DNA from: Desulfonauticus submarinus
GTDB taxonomy: Bacteria; Desulfobacterota; Desulfovibrionia; Desulfovibrionales; Desulfonatronovibrionaceae
NCBI RefSeq assembly: GCF_900104045.1
Contig: NZ_FNIN01000003.1
Span: forward strand, 62,001 to 126,000
Direction of reading: 5' to 3'
DNA length: 64,000 bases
Position numbers and translations under genes: made by a program. The notes beneath the pieces were generated by a model. That model did not search any database, had not been told where the DNA came from, and saw only the letters and a list, made by a program, of their open reading frames with translations. Of this stretch, positions 1 to 8,782 are shown in pieces. Within the stretch, counting starts at the first letter, position 1. Each line of letters begins with the position of its first letter.

Positions 1-1
1 A

Positions 2-1090
2 ATATTTGCCCAAAAAAGCTCATATAATTTTGTTCACTTAGATCTTCCTCAAAGCTATTTAGAAGCTAAAAACTTACTTTTAAACTGGATTCAAAATGAA
101 ATTCTTATTCAAAGTCCTGCTCCTTGTTTTTATTTAATGAAAACAAACTATAAAATAGGACAAAAAAAGCTAACACGTTGGGGAATATTTGGAGGATTAA
201 AACTATCTCCATTAGGAGAAAAAAATATTTTTCCTCATGAAAAAACATATCCCAAAGCAAAGCAAGATCGTCTAAATTTAATGGAAAAAACCTCTTCTCA
301 ACTCAGTCCAATCTTTGGAGTTTATGCAGATAAAACTCTCTTTTTAACACACTTAGGAGAAACAATAGAGGAAATATCTCCTATATTAACCTATAAAGAA
401 AATGAACAAATAGAACATATCTTATGGAAAATACCAAAAAAATATAACCAAGAAATTAAACTTTTTTTCCAAAAACAAAAGTTTTTTATAGCAGATGGAC
501 ATCATCGATATGAGACAGCTCTGGCTTATAAACAAAAAAAAGCCAAGCCAGGGCCATGGGATTATATCTTTATCTATTTAAGTAATATTACCTCTCCTGG
601 CGTTGAGATACTTCCCTATCATAGGATGTTAACTTGGGAAGAAAAATTTAATTTTCAAAAAGTCATTCATTCTGCTCAAGAACTATTTGAAGTTAAAGAC
701 TTAACAGAAACAGGTAGCAATCCTATTGCAAACAATTTTGACTTTATTTTAAAGCAAAAAACAAATCAATTTGGCTTTAAATTCAAAAAACCTAGAACAA
801 ATTATTTTTATAATTTAAGTACTTATCTTTTAGATGAATTTATTTTAAAAAAAGAACTTAATTTAAATGAAGAAAAAATAAAAACAGGTAATTATATAAA
901 ATACACACCTTTTTTAGAGGAAATTGAAGAGAAATTATCTCAAAATAAAATCCAAACAGCCTTTTTAGTAAAAAAAGTTGATCCAGAACTATTTCAATCA
1001 ATTGCACTTAGCAATAAACTTATGCCAAGAAAATCTACTTATTTTTACCCAAAAGTACCTAGTGGATTATTATTTTACTCATGGATTTAA
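2..1090 (+). CDS. DUF1015 family protein, 5' end cut by the window edge
   Basis: The reading frame is open from base 2 and has no start inside the window that fits the family, so the N-terminus is missing. The visible part has the family's conserved core: an HEKT motif with a following KxDRL, then QLSPIFGVYAD, and the signature FFIADGHHRYETAL around base 485. DUF1015 proteins are usually about 400 residues and about 360 are seen here. The biochemical function is not something I can state. The last bases overlap the start of the next gene by 10 bp, so the two are probably cotranscribed and translationally coupled. An ATG at base 137 is in frame but lies inside the conserved domain, so it is unlikely to be the start. 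Confidence 0.85.
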   Translation: MFAQKSSYNFVHLDLPQSYLEAKNLLLNWIQNEILIQSPAPCFYLMKTNYKIGQKKLTRWGIFGGLKLSPLGEKNIFPHEKTYPKAKQDRLNLMEKTSSQLSPIFGVYADKTLFLTHLGETIEEISPILTYKENEQIEHILWKIPKKYNQEIKLFFQKQKFFIADGHHRYETALAYKQKKAKPGPWDYIFIYLSNITSPGVEILPYHRMLTWEEKFNFQKVIHSAQELFEVKDLTETGSNPIANNFDFILKQKTNQFGFKFKKPRTNYFYNLSTYLLDEFILKKELNLNEEKIKTGNYIKYTPFLEEIEEKLSQNKIQTAFLVKKVDPELFQSIALSNKLMPRKSTYFYPKVPSGLLFYSWI

Positions 1091-1812
1091 TAGAATTTCC
1101 AAAAATTTTAAAACAACCTAAAACACAACAAGGATTTCGTTTTGCTATTGATTCTCTTCTTTTGAGTTGCTTTGCAAAACCCAAAAAAAAATGGAAAATT
1201 TTAGATCTTGGATGTGGATGTGGAGTGATAGGTTTAGGAACTTTATTACTTAATCCTAACTTAAATTTAAAAGTTTTTGGATTAGAAAAAGAAATTTTTA
1301 TGGGTATCTTAGCTTATAAAAATGCCTCATTATTAAACTTAAATGACCATTATAAAATAATTATAGGTAACATAAAAGACACTAAAAAACTTTTTAAAGT
1401 GAATGACTTTTTTGATCAAATTATCTTAAATCCACCATATAGACCTATCGGAAAAGGAAAACTATCGCCAGTTTCTGCTAAAAATAAAGCCAAGTTTGAA
1501 TACGAAACTTCTCTAAAAGACTTTATAAAAGGATGTAAAATACTACTTAAAAATAAAGGAGAGCTGGTTTTATCTTACCTTTCTGAAAATATTTCCTACC
1601 TTATAACCACATTAAATTGCTATAATTTTGTAATAAAAGAAATGCTTTTTATTCATCCCAGAAGCAATCAAAATGCTAAAATTGTACTCATAAAAGCCAT
1701 CAAAAACGGAAATCCTGGAACAAAAATTCTTCCACCTTTAATTCTTTATCAAAAAAATAAAAACAATATTTTTACACCTCAAGTAAAATCTTTTTGTCCT
1801 TTCTTAAAATAA
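1081..1812 (+). CDS. TrmN6/YfiC-like N6-adenine methyltransferase
   Basis: A Rossmann-fold SAM-dependent methyltransferase of 243 residues. Motif I is DLGCGCG at residues 42-48 and binds SAM. The catalytic NPPY motif is at 117-120, as in enzymes that methylate an exocyclic adenine N6. The N-terminal QPKTQQGFRFAIDSLLLSCF segment matches the tRNA1(Val) A37 N6-methyltransferase group (TrmN6/YfiC), where this region is typical. The likely role is tRNA modification, though another RNA or protein substrate cannot be excluded from motifs alone. The ATG lies inside the end of the preceding DUF1015 gene. Confidence 0.8.
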   Translation: MDLIEFPKILKQPKTQQGFRFAIDSLLLSCFAKPKKKWKILDLGCGCGVIGLGTLLLNPNLNLKVFGLEKEIFMGILAYKNASLLNLNDHYKIIIGNIKDTKKLFKVNDFFDQIILNPPYRPIGKGKLSPVSAKNKAKFEYETSLKDFIKGCKILLKNKGELVLSYLSENISYLITTLNCYNFVIKEMLFIHPRSNQNAKIVLIKAIKNGNPGTKILPPLILYQKNKNNIFTPQVKSFCPFLK

Positions 1813-1869
1813 AAATCATTTTCTGAGCTAAAACACACAGTTAAAAATTTAATTTTAACAAAACATTAT

Positions 1870-1972
1870 CAGGGCAAACACTCTAAAAAATTGTTAAAGA
1901 ACCACTTCCTAATAATATAAAAAATTTTAAAAATACAACTTAACCTATCTAAAATTTAATGTGTTTGCCCTG
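1870..1972. repeat. 103-bp AT-rich element with 12-bp terminal inverted repeats
   Basis: CAGGGCAAACAC at 1870-1881 is mirrored exactly by GTGTTTGCCCTG at 1961-1972. Read inward, both ends continue with TAAA after two mismatched bases. The interior is AT-rich and holds no gene. The element sits between two convergent genes, and no T-run follows either arm, so it is not an ordinary intrinsic terminator. A MITE-like remnant is possible because the ends resemble IS-type terminal repeats. I see no clear adjacent target-site duplication, although TTAAAAATTT occurs on both sides at 1841-1850 and 1980-1989. Confidence 0.5.
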
Positions 1973-2032
1973 CAGTAGATTAAAAATTTTAGTTCATTTT
2001 ACTCCTCTAATACGAATCTAAATAAGGTCAAC

Positions 2033-2395
2033 CTAACTAGAAAAAATATTTTCTGGCTTGTAAGGATGGGTACCCATTACCACCTCGATGCCAGCTTTAG
2101 CTTGTATTTTTTTCACTAACTCATCTTTATACGGACAATTATTCATGCAAAATGCAATATGAATCTTAGTTATTTGTTCTTTTAATGGCATATTCCATAA
2201 TTTCAATTGAACCAACCTAGTAACAATAACTGAACCAGGACATCCTCCACAATTTAACAACCCAACAATTTCCGCATCTTTACCATATCTAGCGAATTCT
2301 CCTTCTCTCCGATTAAAAGCAACCAAACACCTTGAGCAACCAATACATACATCATTCATAGCCATTTTACAGCCTAAAATTAAAATCTTTTCCAT
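2033..2395 (-). CDS. CGGC-domain protein
   Basis: A 120-residue cysteine-rich protein. It has a GCSRCLVAFNRR segment near the N-terminus, LLNCGGCPG in the middle and AFCMNNCPYKDEL near the C-terminus, the pattern of the CGGC domain family. That family is thought to bind metal through its conserved cysteines and has no firm biochemical role that I know. The start is supported by a GGAGG ribosome site at 2403-2407. The promoter side faces the histidine kinase gene and carries repeated AACCTA-type motifs. Metal- or redox-linked regulation is plausible but unproven. Confidence 0.85.
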   Translation of the reverse strand: MEKILILGCKMAMNDVCIGCSRCLVAFNRREGEFARYGKDAEIVGLLNCGGCPGSVIVTRLVQLKLWNMPLKEQITKIHIAFCMNNCPYKDELVKKIQAKAGIEVVMGTHPYKPENIFSS

Positions 2396-2416
2396 TTTTG
2401 CAACCTCCCATAAATT

Positions 2417-2431
2417 AAGTTTACCTAACTT
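2417..2431. promoter_or_regulatory. Candidate operator with AAGTT/AACTT arms
   Basis: AAGTT-TACCT-AACTT is a short inverted repeat just upstream of the ribosome site of the CGGC-domain gene. Related sequences occur at 1937-1950, 2024-2038 and 2499-2512, sharing (T/C)(A/T)ACCTA. The position fits a repressor site on the minus-strand promoter. The regulator is unknown. DtxR-like iron regulators bind boxes containing TTAGGT/ACCTAA, but the match here is partial. Confidence 0.3.
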
Positions 2432-2498
2432 TTAATATTATCCTTTTTTCAAAAAGTCTATTCCCTTTTAGAATAGGCCATACAAATAAAAAATATCA

Positions 2499-2512
2499 AA
2501 GTTAACCTACTT
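2499..2512. promoter_or_regulatory. Second copy of the AACCTA-type motif
   Basis: AAGT-TAACCT-ACTT has matching AAGT/ACTT arms and the same AACCTA core as the site at 2417-2431. Both lie in the 178-bp divergent interval between the CGGC-domain gene and the histidine kinase gene, so a shared regulator is possible. No clear promoter hexamers were found beside it. Confidence 0.25.
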
Positions 2513-2573
2513 GAAAATAAAAACAATTCGTTTATACTTCTTTCTTAACAAAAATAACTAACAACCTTATCGT

Positions 2574-5045
2574 ATGCCCACACAACAAAATTATTCTGAT
2601 TACTCAAAAATAAAATTTGTAATTTTCACTTTATCTATTTTGACCTTTATTTTTGCCGCAATTGGTGGAAGTATATACTACTTTAAAGTCAGAAATTCTT
2701 TATTAAAAGAAACTAGACAAAGATGTATAACCACTGTTGACAACGTAAATCAAAATATATCTCTTTTTTTAAGAAAATATAAATTAGCAGTAAAAACACT
2801 CAGCAATTTAGAAGAAATAAAAATATTTTTTATTAATCCATCTCATAACAATTTAAAAAAAATAAATTATATCTTAGATGTTTTTTCTACTTCCTTTCAG
2901 ACAGAAGCATGTTATTTAATGGATATTCATGGAAATACTATTGCATCTAGTAACAGACATACAAAACATAATTTTGTGGGAAAAAATTTTTCTTTTCGAC
3001 CATACTTTAAACAAGCAATGCAGGGAAAATTATGTGTATACCCTGCACTAGGTACGACATCCCATAAACGAGGAGTTTATTTTAGTGCTCCTATTTACGG
3101 GAAAACTTTATCTCATCCAATAGGAGTTGCAGTAATCAAAACCCCTATTGAATATTTAGAATCGAGCTTTCTTGCAAGATTTCCTGGTATTTTCTTTTTT
3201 ATAGATCCAAATGGTATTATTTTCATCTCAAATAAATCTAAATGGCTATTTCATTCTATTACCCCTCTAGATGCAAAAACTATTCAAAAATTAAAAGCCA
3301 GTAGGCAAATGGGCGATGGACCTTGGCCTTATAGTGGCTTTAAGTTCCTTAAAGATAAAGCATGGGATAAGTCCTCTAAAGAATATCTTGTATTTAAAAA
3401 AGAAATATCTTTTTTTCCTGGCTGGAATATCTTCTATCTCTTAGAAATGAAATATATTTTAAAAAATCTTCATAAACCTATTATCGAAATAGGTGGACCA
3501 GTCATTTTGATTATTATGTTTTTAATTGGAATTCTTGTTTATTTTCTCTCTAAAATAGCACATAAGGAATTAAAAAAAAGAGAATTAGTAGAAAAACAAC
3601 TTCGCATTAGTGAAAACAAATATCGCTCTATTTATCATAAAACACCAGCAATGCTTCACTCTATTGACCGAAACTACAGACTTCTGCGAGTAAGTGATTT
3701 TTGGTTAGAAGCTACAGGATATTCTAGAGAAGAAGTAATCGGCAAAAAACTAACAGAATTCTTTACTCCCTCTTCCAAAAAAAGGGCTGAACAAAGAATA
3801 CTACCAATTTTTTTTAAAAAAGGATTTTTAAAAAATTTTCATTATCAATTTGTAAAAAAGAATGGTGAAGTTATGGATATATTATTATCTTGTTATGGAA
3901 TCAGAAATGAACACGGAGAGGTTGTTGAAACTTTGGCAATATCTGTAGACGTAACTGAAAGATTAAAAGAACAAAAACAACTTAGAGAGGCCAAGAAAAA
4001 ATTAAGTCAGTACTCTAGGCAATTAGAAGAACTTGTAAAACAAAGATCAATGGAAATAGATGCTATATTAAGATATACTCCTTCCATTATTTATTTAAAA
4101 GATAAACAATTAAGATATAAATTAGTCAATCCTGGCTTTGAAAAATTATTTCAAGTCTCAAATGAATGGATACAAGGCAAAAAAGACGAAGAAGTTTTAC
4201 CTAAAGAGATAGCTATACAATTTGAAAAAAATGATAAAAAAGCATTGCAACAAAAAAAGTATATTCGTTCAAAAGAGATAATAAATATAAATAAACATTC
4301 TTATACATTTTGGTCCATAAAATCACCAATTTGTACTGATAATGGAGAAGTAACAGGAGTTGTCGGAATATCTACAGATATTACAGAACTGGAAAAAACC
4401 CAAAAAAAACTAAAACAACTTTCTAAAAACATTATAAAAAACCAAGAAATTGAAAGAGCTAGAATAGCTAAAGAACTCCATGATGAATTGGGACAAATTT
4501 TAACTGTTCTTAATATGGATGCCCATTGGCTAGAAAAAAAATTAAAAAAAATAGATGACCAGGCAGCCTCAAGAGCTAAGTTGATGCAGCAATTGATAGA
4601 TAAAACCATTGACGAAGTAAGAAATCTTGCTTTTCAATTAAGACCAAGTACACTAGACCATTTAGGTTTAATAGAGGCCTTAGAATCACTTCTATCAGAT
4701 TTTGAAAAAAGAACCAACATTGTATATACTTTTACTAAATCAAGAATACCTGAATTAGATGACACCACAACTACTGCTATTTATAGAATAGTTCAAGAAG
4801 CAATAACTAATGCTATTAGGCATGCTGCTGCTCAAAAAATAGATATCTCTGTTTCCTATAATGATACTCACTTACAAATTCGCATCAAAGACAATGGAAA
4901 AGGATTTGATACAAAAAGTAATAAAAAATTCTCAGGATTTGGAATTGTTGGAATGAAAGAACGTGCTGAGTTAATTGGTGGTAAAGTTGTTATTATTTCC
5001 AAGCCCAATAAAGGAACAGAAGTTATCTGTACTATTCCAGTTTAA
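2574..5045 (+). CDS. Membrane sensor histidine kinase (dCACHE-PAS-PAS-HisKA_3-HATPase)
   Basis: An 823-residue sensor. Transmembrane helices at about 14-37 and 301-328 bracket a periplasmic dCACHE-like sensing region, with SAPIYG and a following VAVIKTPIEYLE stretch. Two PAS domains follow at about 345-465 and 490-610. The HisKA_3 dimerisation segment has the phosphoacceptor His636 in ELHDELGQ. A HATPase domain follows with QEAITNAIRHA and DNGKGF. This is the NarX/DegS class of kinase, which pairs with LuxR-type regulators such as the one encoded 21 bp downstream. dCACHE domains often bind small carboxylates, and a TRAP transporter follows, so an organic-acid signal is likely. No clear ribosome site precedes the chosen ATG. 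Confidence 0.92.
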   Translation: MPTQQNYSDYSKIKFVIFTLSILTFIFAAIGGSIYYFKVRNSLLKETRQRCITTVDNVNQNISLFLRKYKLAVKTLSNLEEIKIFFINPSHNNLKKINYILDVFSTSFQTEACYLMDIHGNTIASSNRHTKHNFVGKNFSFRPYFKQAMQGKLCVYPALGTTSHKRGVYFSAPIYGKTLSHPIGVAVIKTPIEYLESSFLARFPGIFFFIDPNGIIFISNKSKWLFHSITPLDAKTIQKLKASRQMGDGPWPYSGFKFLKDKAWDKSSKEYLVFKKEISFFPGWNIFYLLEMKYILKNLHKPIIEIGGPVILIIMFLIGILVYFLSKIAHKELKKRELVEKQLRISENKYRSIYHKTPAMLHSIDRNYRLLRVSDFWLEATGYSREEVIGKKLTEFFTPSSKKRAEQRILPIFFKKGFLKNFHYQFVKKNGEVMDILLSCYGIRNEHGEVVETLAISVDVTERLKEQKQLREAKKKLSQYSRQLEELVKQRSMEIDAILRYTPSIIYLKDKQLRYKLVNPGFEKLFQVSNEWIQGKKDEEVLPKEIAIQFEKNDKKALQQKKYIRSKEIININKHSYTFWSIKSPICTDNGEVTGVVGISTDITELEKTQKKLKQLSKNIIKNQEIERARIAKELHDELGQILTVLNMDAHWLEKKLKKIDDQAASRAKLMQQLIDKTIDEVRNLAFQLRPSTLDHLGLIEALESLLSDFEKRTNIVYTFTKSRIPELDDTTTTAIYRIVQEAITNAIRHAAAQKIDISVSYNDTHLQIRIKDNGKGFDTKSNKKFSGFGIVGMKERAELIGGKVVIISKPNKGTEVICTIPV

Positions 5046-5066
5046 AAGTAAACAAGGGGTAAAACA

Positions 5067-5705
5067 ATGAACTCTCTAATAAAAGTGATTATAGCAGATG
5101 ATCATTACATAATGTTAGAAGGTCTAAAGAGAATTATCGAAGAGTGTCCTGATATGGAAGTAGTTGGAACTGCTCTGGATGGCAAAGAAGCCATAAAAAT
5201 TATTTTGGAAAAAAAACCAGATGTCGCCATTGTGGACATATCTATGCCACATTATGATGGCTTAGAAGTAGTTGATATGATAAAAAAACATCTTCCTAAA
5301 TTACCTATATTAATTTTAACTATGCACGAAGAAGAACAATATGTATTTAGAGCTATAGAGATAGGAGCTATGGGATATATCACTAAAAAAGCTGTGTCCA
5401 CGCAATTAGTAGATGCTATTAGAAAAGTACATGCAGGTAAACGCTATTTGCCAGAAGATGTTGCCGAAGTAATTGCCTTAAAGATAGCCCAGGGAAAAAA
5501 TAAATCTCCCATAGACTTATTATCTACGCGAGAATTACAAGTATTAAAAAGGATCGCTCTTGGACAAACAAATAGAGAAATAGCAGAAGCCTATAATTTA
5601 AGCGTAAAAACTATTGATACCTATAGACAACGAATCTTAAAAAAATTAAAACTCCGAAATAATGCGGATATCTCCCGTTTTGCTATTTCTTTAAAATTAA
5701 TTTAA
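5067..5705 (+). CDS. NarL/FixJ-type response regulator
   Basis: A 212-residue two-domain regulator. The receiver domain has the acidic pair Asp11-Asp12, phosphoacceptor Asp57 in VDISMP, and the conserved Lys in ITKKA. The C-terminal LuxR-type helix-turn-helix begins at LSTRELQVLKRIALG and includes NREIAE and SVKTID. It is preceded by an AAGGGG ribosome site and directly follows its likely partner kinase. The adjacent TRAP operon, with dyad symmetries in its upstream region, is the obvious target. Confidence 0.93.
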   Translation: MNSLIKVIIADDHYIMLEGLKRIIEECPDMEVVGTALDGKEAIKIILEKKPDVAIVDISMPHYDGLEVVDMIKKHLPKLPILILTMHEEEQYVFRAIEIGAMGYITKKAVSTQLVDAIRKVHAGKRYLPEDVAEVIALKIAQGKNKSPIDLLSTRELQVLKRIALGQTNREIAEAYNLSVKTIDTYRQRILKKLKLRNNADISRFAISLKLI

Positions 5706-5714
5706 ATTTAAAAT

Positions 5715-5731
5715 GTAAGAAATTTTCTTAC
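5715..5731. promoter_or_regulatory. 17-bp perfect palindrome between regulator and TRAP genes
   Basis: GTAAGAAA and TTTCTTAC flank a single T, only 10 bp after the regulator stop codon. The one-base loop and the lack of a following T-run argue against a terminator. A binding site for a dimeric regulator, such as the adjacent LuxR-type protein, is more likely. Confidence 0.4.
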
Positions 5732-5757
5732 ACTAAAATCACAAATATTCCACTTTT

Positions 5758-5790
5758 AATCTAAAAGTATTTTTATATACTTCTAAGATT
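5758..5790. promoter_or_regulatory. Imperfect dyad over the putative TRAP promoter
   Basis: AATCTAAAAGTAT at 5758-5770 is mirrored by ATACTTCTAAGATT at 5777-5790 with one gap and one mismatch. The right arm overlaps TATACT at 5776-5781, which could be a -10 element for dctQ (start 5821). No good -35 hexamer lies 16-18 bp upstream, which fits a promoter that needs an activator. The arrangement suggests an operator for the TRAP genes. Confidence 0.4.
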
Positions 5791-5820
5791 AATAATTATC
5801 TAAGTAGAGGAGATCAAGAT

Positions 5821-6339
5821 ATGCTCGCAAAACTGGACAAGGCTATTTCTTATTTTTCTCTAGTCATAATGACAATTTGCATGTCTGTAGCAACCATAGT
5901 TGCTTTTATTAACGTAGTTTTAAGATATCTTTTAAACACATCTCTTCCTTGGGCAGGAGCCTTAACCGCTTATCTATTTATCTGGTCAGCCCTATTTGGG
6001 GCAGCTTATGGATTTAGAACAGGAATGCATATTGGTGTAACTATTATAATTCAAAGTTTAAAACCAAAGATAGGAAAGATCCTGCTCATCATAAATCTCA
6101 TCATAATTTTATTATTTTTAATTTGTTTTACCAAATGGGGAATAGATTTTATTATCTTCAGTATAAACCTACATCAAATTGATATAGATCTCAGAATACC
6201 CTTCTGGATTATCTATTTATGTGTACCACTTTCTCTTTTAATCTCTACTTATCAAGTTTTTTTAAAGTTACTTAAAACTATACGCACACCAGCAGACAAG
6301 TTTAGTTATGATCAAATTATGCAAGATCAAAATCAATAG
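5821..6339 (+). CDS. dctQ: TRAP transporter small membrane subunit (DctQ)
   Basis: A 172-residue protein with four hydrophobic helices. The typical DctQ sequence features are present: NVVLRYLLNTSLPWAGAL in the second helix and an AAYGFRTGMHIGV stretch after the third. DctQ forms the small integral-membrane part of a tripartite ATP-independent periplasmic transporter. It is preceded by an AGAGGAG ribosome site and lies 21 bp before dctM. Confidence 0.92.
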   Translation: MLAKLDKAISYFSLVIMTICMSVATIVAFINVVLRYLLNTSLPWAGALTAYLFIWSALFGAAYGFRTGMHIGVTIIIQSLKPKIGKILLIINLIIILLFLICFTKWGIDFIIFSINLHQIDIDLRIPFWIIYLCVPLSLLISTYQVFLKLLKTIRTPADKFSYDQIMQDQNQ

Positions 6340-6360
6340 AATATAAAAGGAGAACAAGTA

Positions 6361-7644
6361 ATGTCAGCACTTACTCTTTTTGGCTTATTATTTTTATTCC
6401 TATTCATGGGCATTCCAATTGCAGTAGCCCTTGGTCTATCTACAGTAGTCTCTCTGCTTATTTTTACCTATGATCCCCCAATGTTAGTAGCCCAAAAATT
6501 ATTTGGCTCTCTTGATAAATTTGCCTTAATGGCCATCCCTTTATTTATTCTAATGGGAAATTTTATGTCCCATGGCGGAACAGCCAAACGAATTATAAAG
6601 TTTGCAAGAACAGTAGTAGGCCATATACCAGGAGGTCTTCCTATCTCAGCAATTTTTGCTTGCATTATATTTGCTGCAGTAAGCGGTTCTTCCCCTGCCA
6701 CTGTGGCAGCAATAGGCTCTCTTATGATAAGTTCTATTAAAGAAGACGGCTACTCCAATGCTTTTTCAGTAGGATCAATTGCCTGTGCAGGTTCTTTAGG
6801 TATTCTAATGCCTCCTTCTATTGTTTTAATTGTATATGGTATCACTGTGGATCAATCTATAGGAAAATTATTTATGGCCGGAGTTATGCCTGCTATTTTT
6901 CTAGGCGGTATGCTCATGCTAGTAACTTATTTAGCTGCTAAAAAAGAAGGAAGAGAAAAATTACCCAGAGCTTCTTTAAGAGAAATTTGGTCAGCTTTTA
7001 AAGATGCAATCTGGGGACTGTTGGTTATTATTATTGTTATTGGAGGAATTTACGGAGGCCTGTTTACTCCTACAGAAGCTGCTGCTGTATCTGCTGTTTA
7101 TGCTTTTTTTGTATCCAAATTCATTTATAAGGATTTAGCTTGGAAGGATATTCCAAAAGTTATTAAAGCTTCAGCAATCACAGCTGCAATGATTATGTTT
7201 ATTATTGCCAATGCTATGATCTTTGCATACTTTCTAACCATAGAACAAATTCCTCAAGCCCTAACTCAGTGGATAATTAGCCTAAATTTAAATAAATATT
7301 CTTTTCTTATATTCGTTAATGTTTTACTTTTAGCTGCAGGGAACTTTATGGAACCTTCAAGTCTTATTATGATTCTTGCTCCTTTAATTTATCCCATTGC
7401 TGTAGCACTAGGAATTGACCCCATTCACTTAGGTGTTATAATTACCGTTAATATGGAAATAGGTATGCTTACTCCCCCTGTGGGACTTAATTTATTTGTG
7501 GCAAGCGGTATTTCTGGTTTATCATTGCAAGAAACCATAAAAGCATCTTTGCCTTGGTTTTTTGCTCTTTTAGTAGGTTTAGCTATAATTACATATATTC
7601 CACAAATATCACTATTTTTACCTAATATTATTTATGGTGGTTAA
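6361..7644 (+). CDS. dctM: TRAP transporter large permease subunit (DctM)
   Basis: A 427-residue permease with about twelve helices. Recognisable DctM features include FALMAIPLFILMGNFM, AAVSGSSPATVAAIGS, LGILMPPSIVLIVYG, TPTEAAAVSAVYA and the C-terminal MLTPPVGLNLFVASG. This subunit forms the Na+- or H+-driven transport path for the ligand delivered by DctP. It has an AAGGAG ribosome site and sits in the operon dctQ-dctM-dctP. Confidence 0.95.
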   Translation: MSALTLFGLLFLFLFMGIPIAVALGLSTVVSLLIFTYDPPMLVAQKLFGSLDKFALMAIPLFILMGNFMSHGGTAKRIIKFARTVVGHIPGGLPISAIFACIIFAAVSGSSPATVAAIGSLMISSIKEDGYSNAFSVGSIACAGSLGILMPPSIVLIVYGITVDQSIGKLFMAGVMPAIFLGGMLMLVTYLAAKKEGREKLPRASLREIWSAFKDAIWGLLVIIIVIGGIYGGLFTPTEAAAVSAVYAFFVSKFIYKDLAWKDIPKVIKASAITAAMIMFIIANAMIFAYFLTIEQIPQALTQWIISLNLNKYSFLIFVNVLLLAAGNFMEPSSLIMILAPLIYPIAVALGIDPIHLGVIITVNMEIGMLTPPVGLNLFVASGISGLSLQETIKASLPWFFALLVGLAIITYIPQISLFLPNIIYGG

Positions 7645-7682
7645 TGTTTTAATCATATCAAAAATTTTAAGGAGGTTTTCTT

Positions 7683-8678
7683 ATGCAAAGTAAAGTAAGT
7701 GTTTTTATTTTAGCGTTAACCTTAACGCTAGCATTGGCTATAAACCCAGCCATGGCTAGAACCTATGTAATTAAATTTAGCCATGTGGTAGCAGTGGATA
7801 CTCCTAAGGGCAAAGCAGCAGAATATCTTAAAAAAATAGTAGAAGAAAGAACAAAGGGAAAAATTAAAGTACAGGTATATCCCAATGCTGCCTTATATGG
7901 GGATAGAGAAGCCTTAGAAGCCTTAAAAATGAACGCCATTCAAATGGCTTGCCCAAGTTTTTCTAAATTCACTGGTTTTGTCCCAGAACTTCAAATATTT
8001 GATTTACCTTTCCTTTTTGAAAATACAGAACACCTTCATAAATTTATGGATAGTAAGGTAGGGAAAGAATTATTAAAAGGTGTTTCTAGAATGGGACTCA
8101 TTGGATTAGCATATTGGGACAACGGTTTTAAACAACTTACTTTAGATGATAATCCCATAAGATTACCTAAAGACATTAAAGGTAAAAAATTTAGAATTAT
8201 GTCCTCTAAAGTATTAGAAGCCCAATTTAAGGTAGTTGGAGCAAGCCCTCAAGTATTACCTTTTTCTGAGGTTTACAGTGCTTTACAACAAGGTGTTGTT
8301 GATGGACAAGAAAATACTATCTCTAATATTTACACTAAAAAATTCTATGAAGTACAAAAATATATGACTATAAGTAATCATGGATATCTTGGTTATATGT
8401 TAGTAACTAACCAAATCTTCTGGAATTCACTACCTCAAAATCTGCGAGACATCCTTAGCTCTTGTGTAAAAGAAGCAACCAATTACGAAAGAAAGCTAGC
8501 TGCTGAACTAAATCAAGAACAATTAGAAAAAATTAAGGCCTCTGGTAAAGTACAAATTCACTACTTAACTCCAGAAGAGAGAAAAGTCTGGAAAAAAGCT
8601 ATGATGAAAATCTATCCTGAATTTTACGATGTAATCGGTAAAGAAAGAATAGAAGAAGCTCTTAAGTTAGCTCCATAA
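7683..8678 (+). CDS. dctP: TRAP transporter periplasmic binding protein (DctP)
   Basis: A 331-residue substrate-binding protein. Residues 1-25 form a Sec signal peptide with likely cleavage after AMA. The mature part shows DctP-family features: FSHVVAVDTPKGKAAEYLKK, KIKVQVYPNAALYGDREALE, FDLPFLFE, and GVVDGQENTISNIYTKKFYEVQK where the conserved ligand-binding residues lie. It captures an organic acid, probably a C4-dicarboxylate or related compound, but the exact ligand cannot be read from sequence. An AAGGAGG site precedes the ATG. Confidence 0.95.
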   Translation: MQSKVSVFILALTLTLALAINPAMARTYVIKFSHVVAVDTPKGKAAEYLKKIVEERTKGKIKVQVYPNAALYGDREALEALKMNAIQMACPSFSKFTGFVPELQIFDLPFLFENTEHLHKFMDSKVGKELLKGVSRMGLIGLAYWDNGFKQLTLDDNPIRLPKDIKGKKFRIMSSKVLEAQFKVVGASPQVLPFSEVYSALQQGVVDGQENTISNIYTKKFYEVQKYMTISNHGYLGYMLVTNQIFWNSLPQNLRDILSSCVKEATNYERKLAAELNQEQLEKIKASGKVQIHYLTPEERKVWKKAMMKIYPEFYDVIGKERIEEALKLAP

Positions 8679-8700
8679 ACCTTCGTCTTTAAACAAAATT

Positions 8701-8739
8701 AAAAAGCCGAGAGAAATTTAAATTTCTCTCGGCTTTTTT
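8701..8739. terminator. Bidirectional intrinsic terminator
   Basis: A perfect 19-bp stem pairs AAAAAGCCGAGAGAAATTT with its exact complement and is flanked by A- and T-runs. It lies between the convergent dctP and DNA methyltransferase genes, so it can end both transcripts. Confidence 0.93.
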
Positions 8740-8782
8740 AATCATTCATTAAAAATATTTTCACTAAACTAAAATAGCAAAT

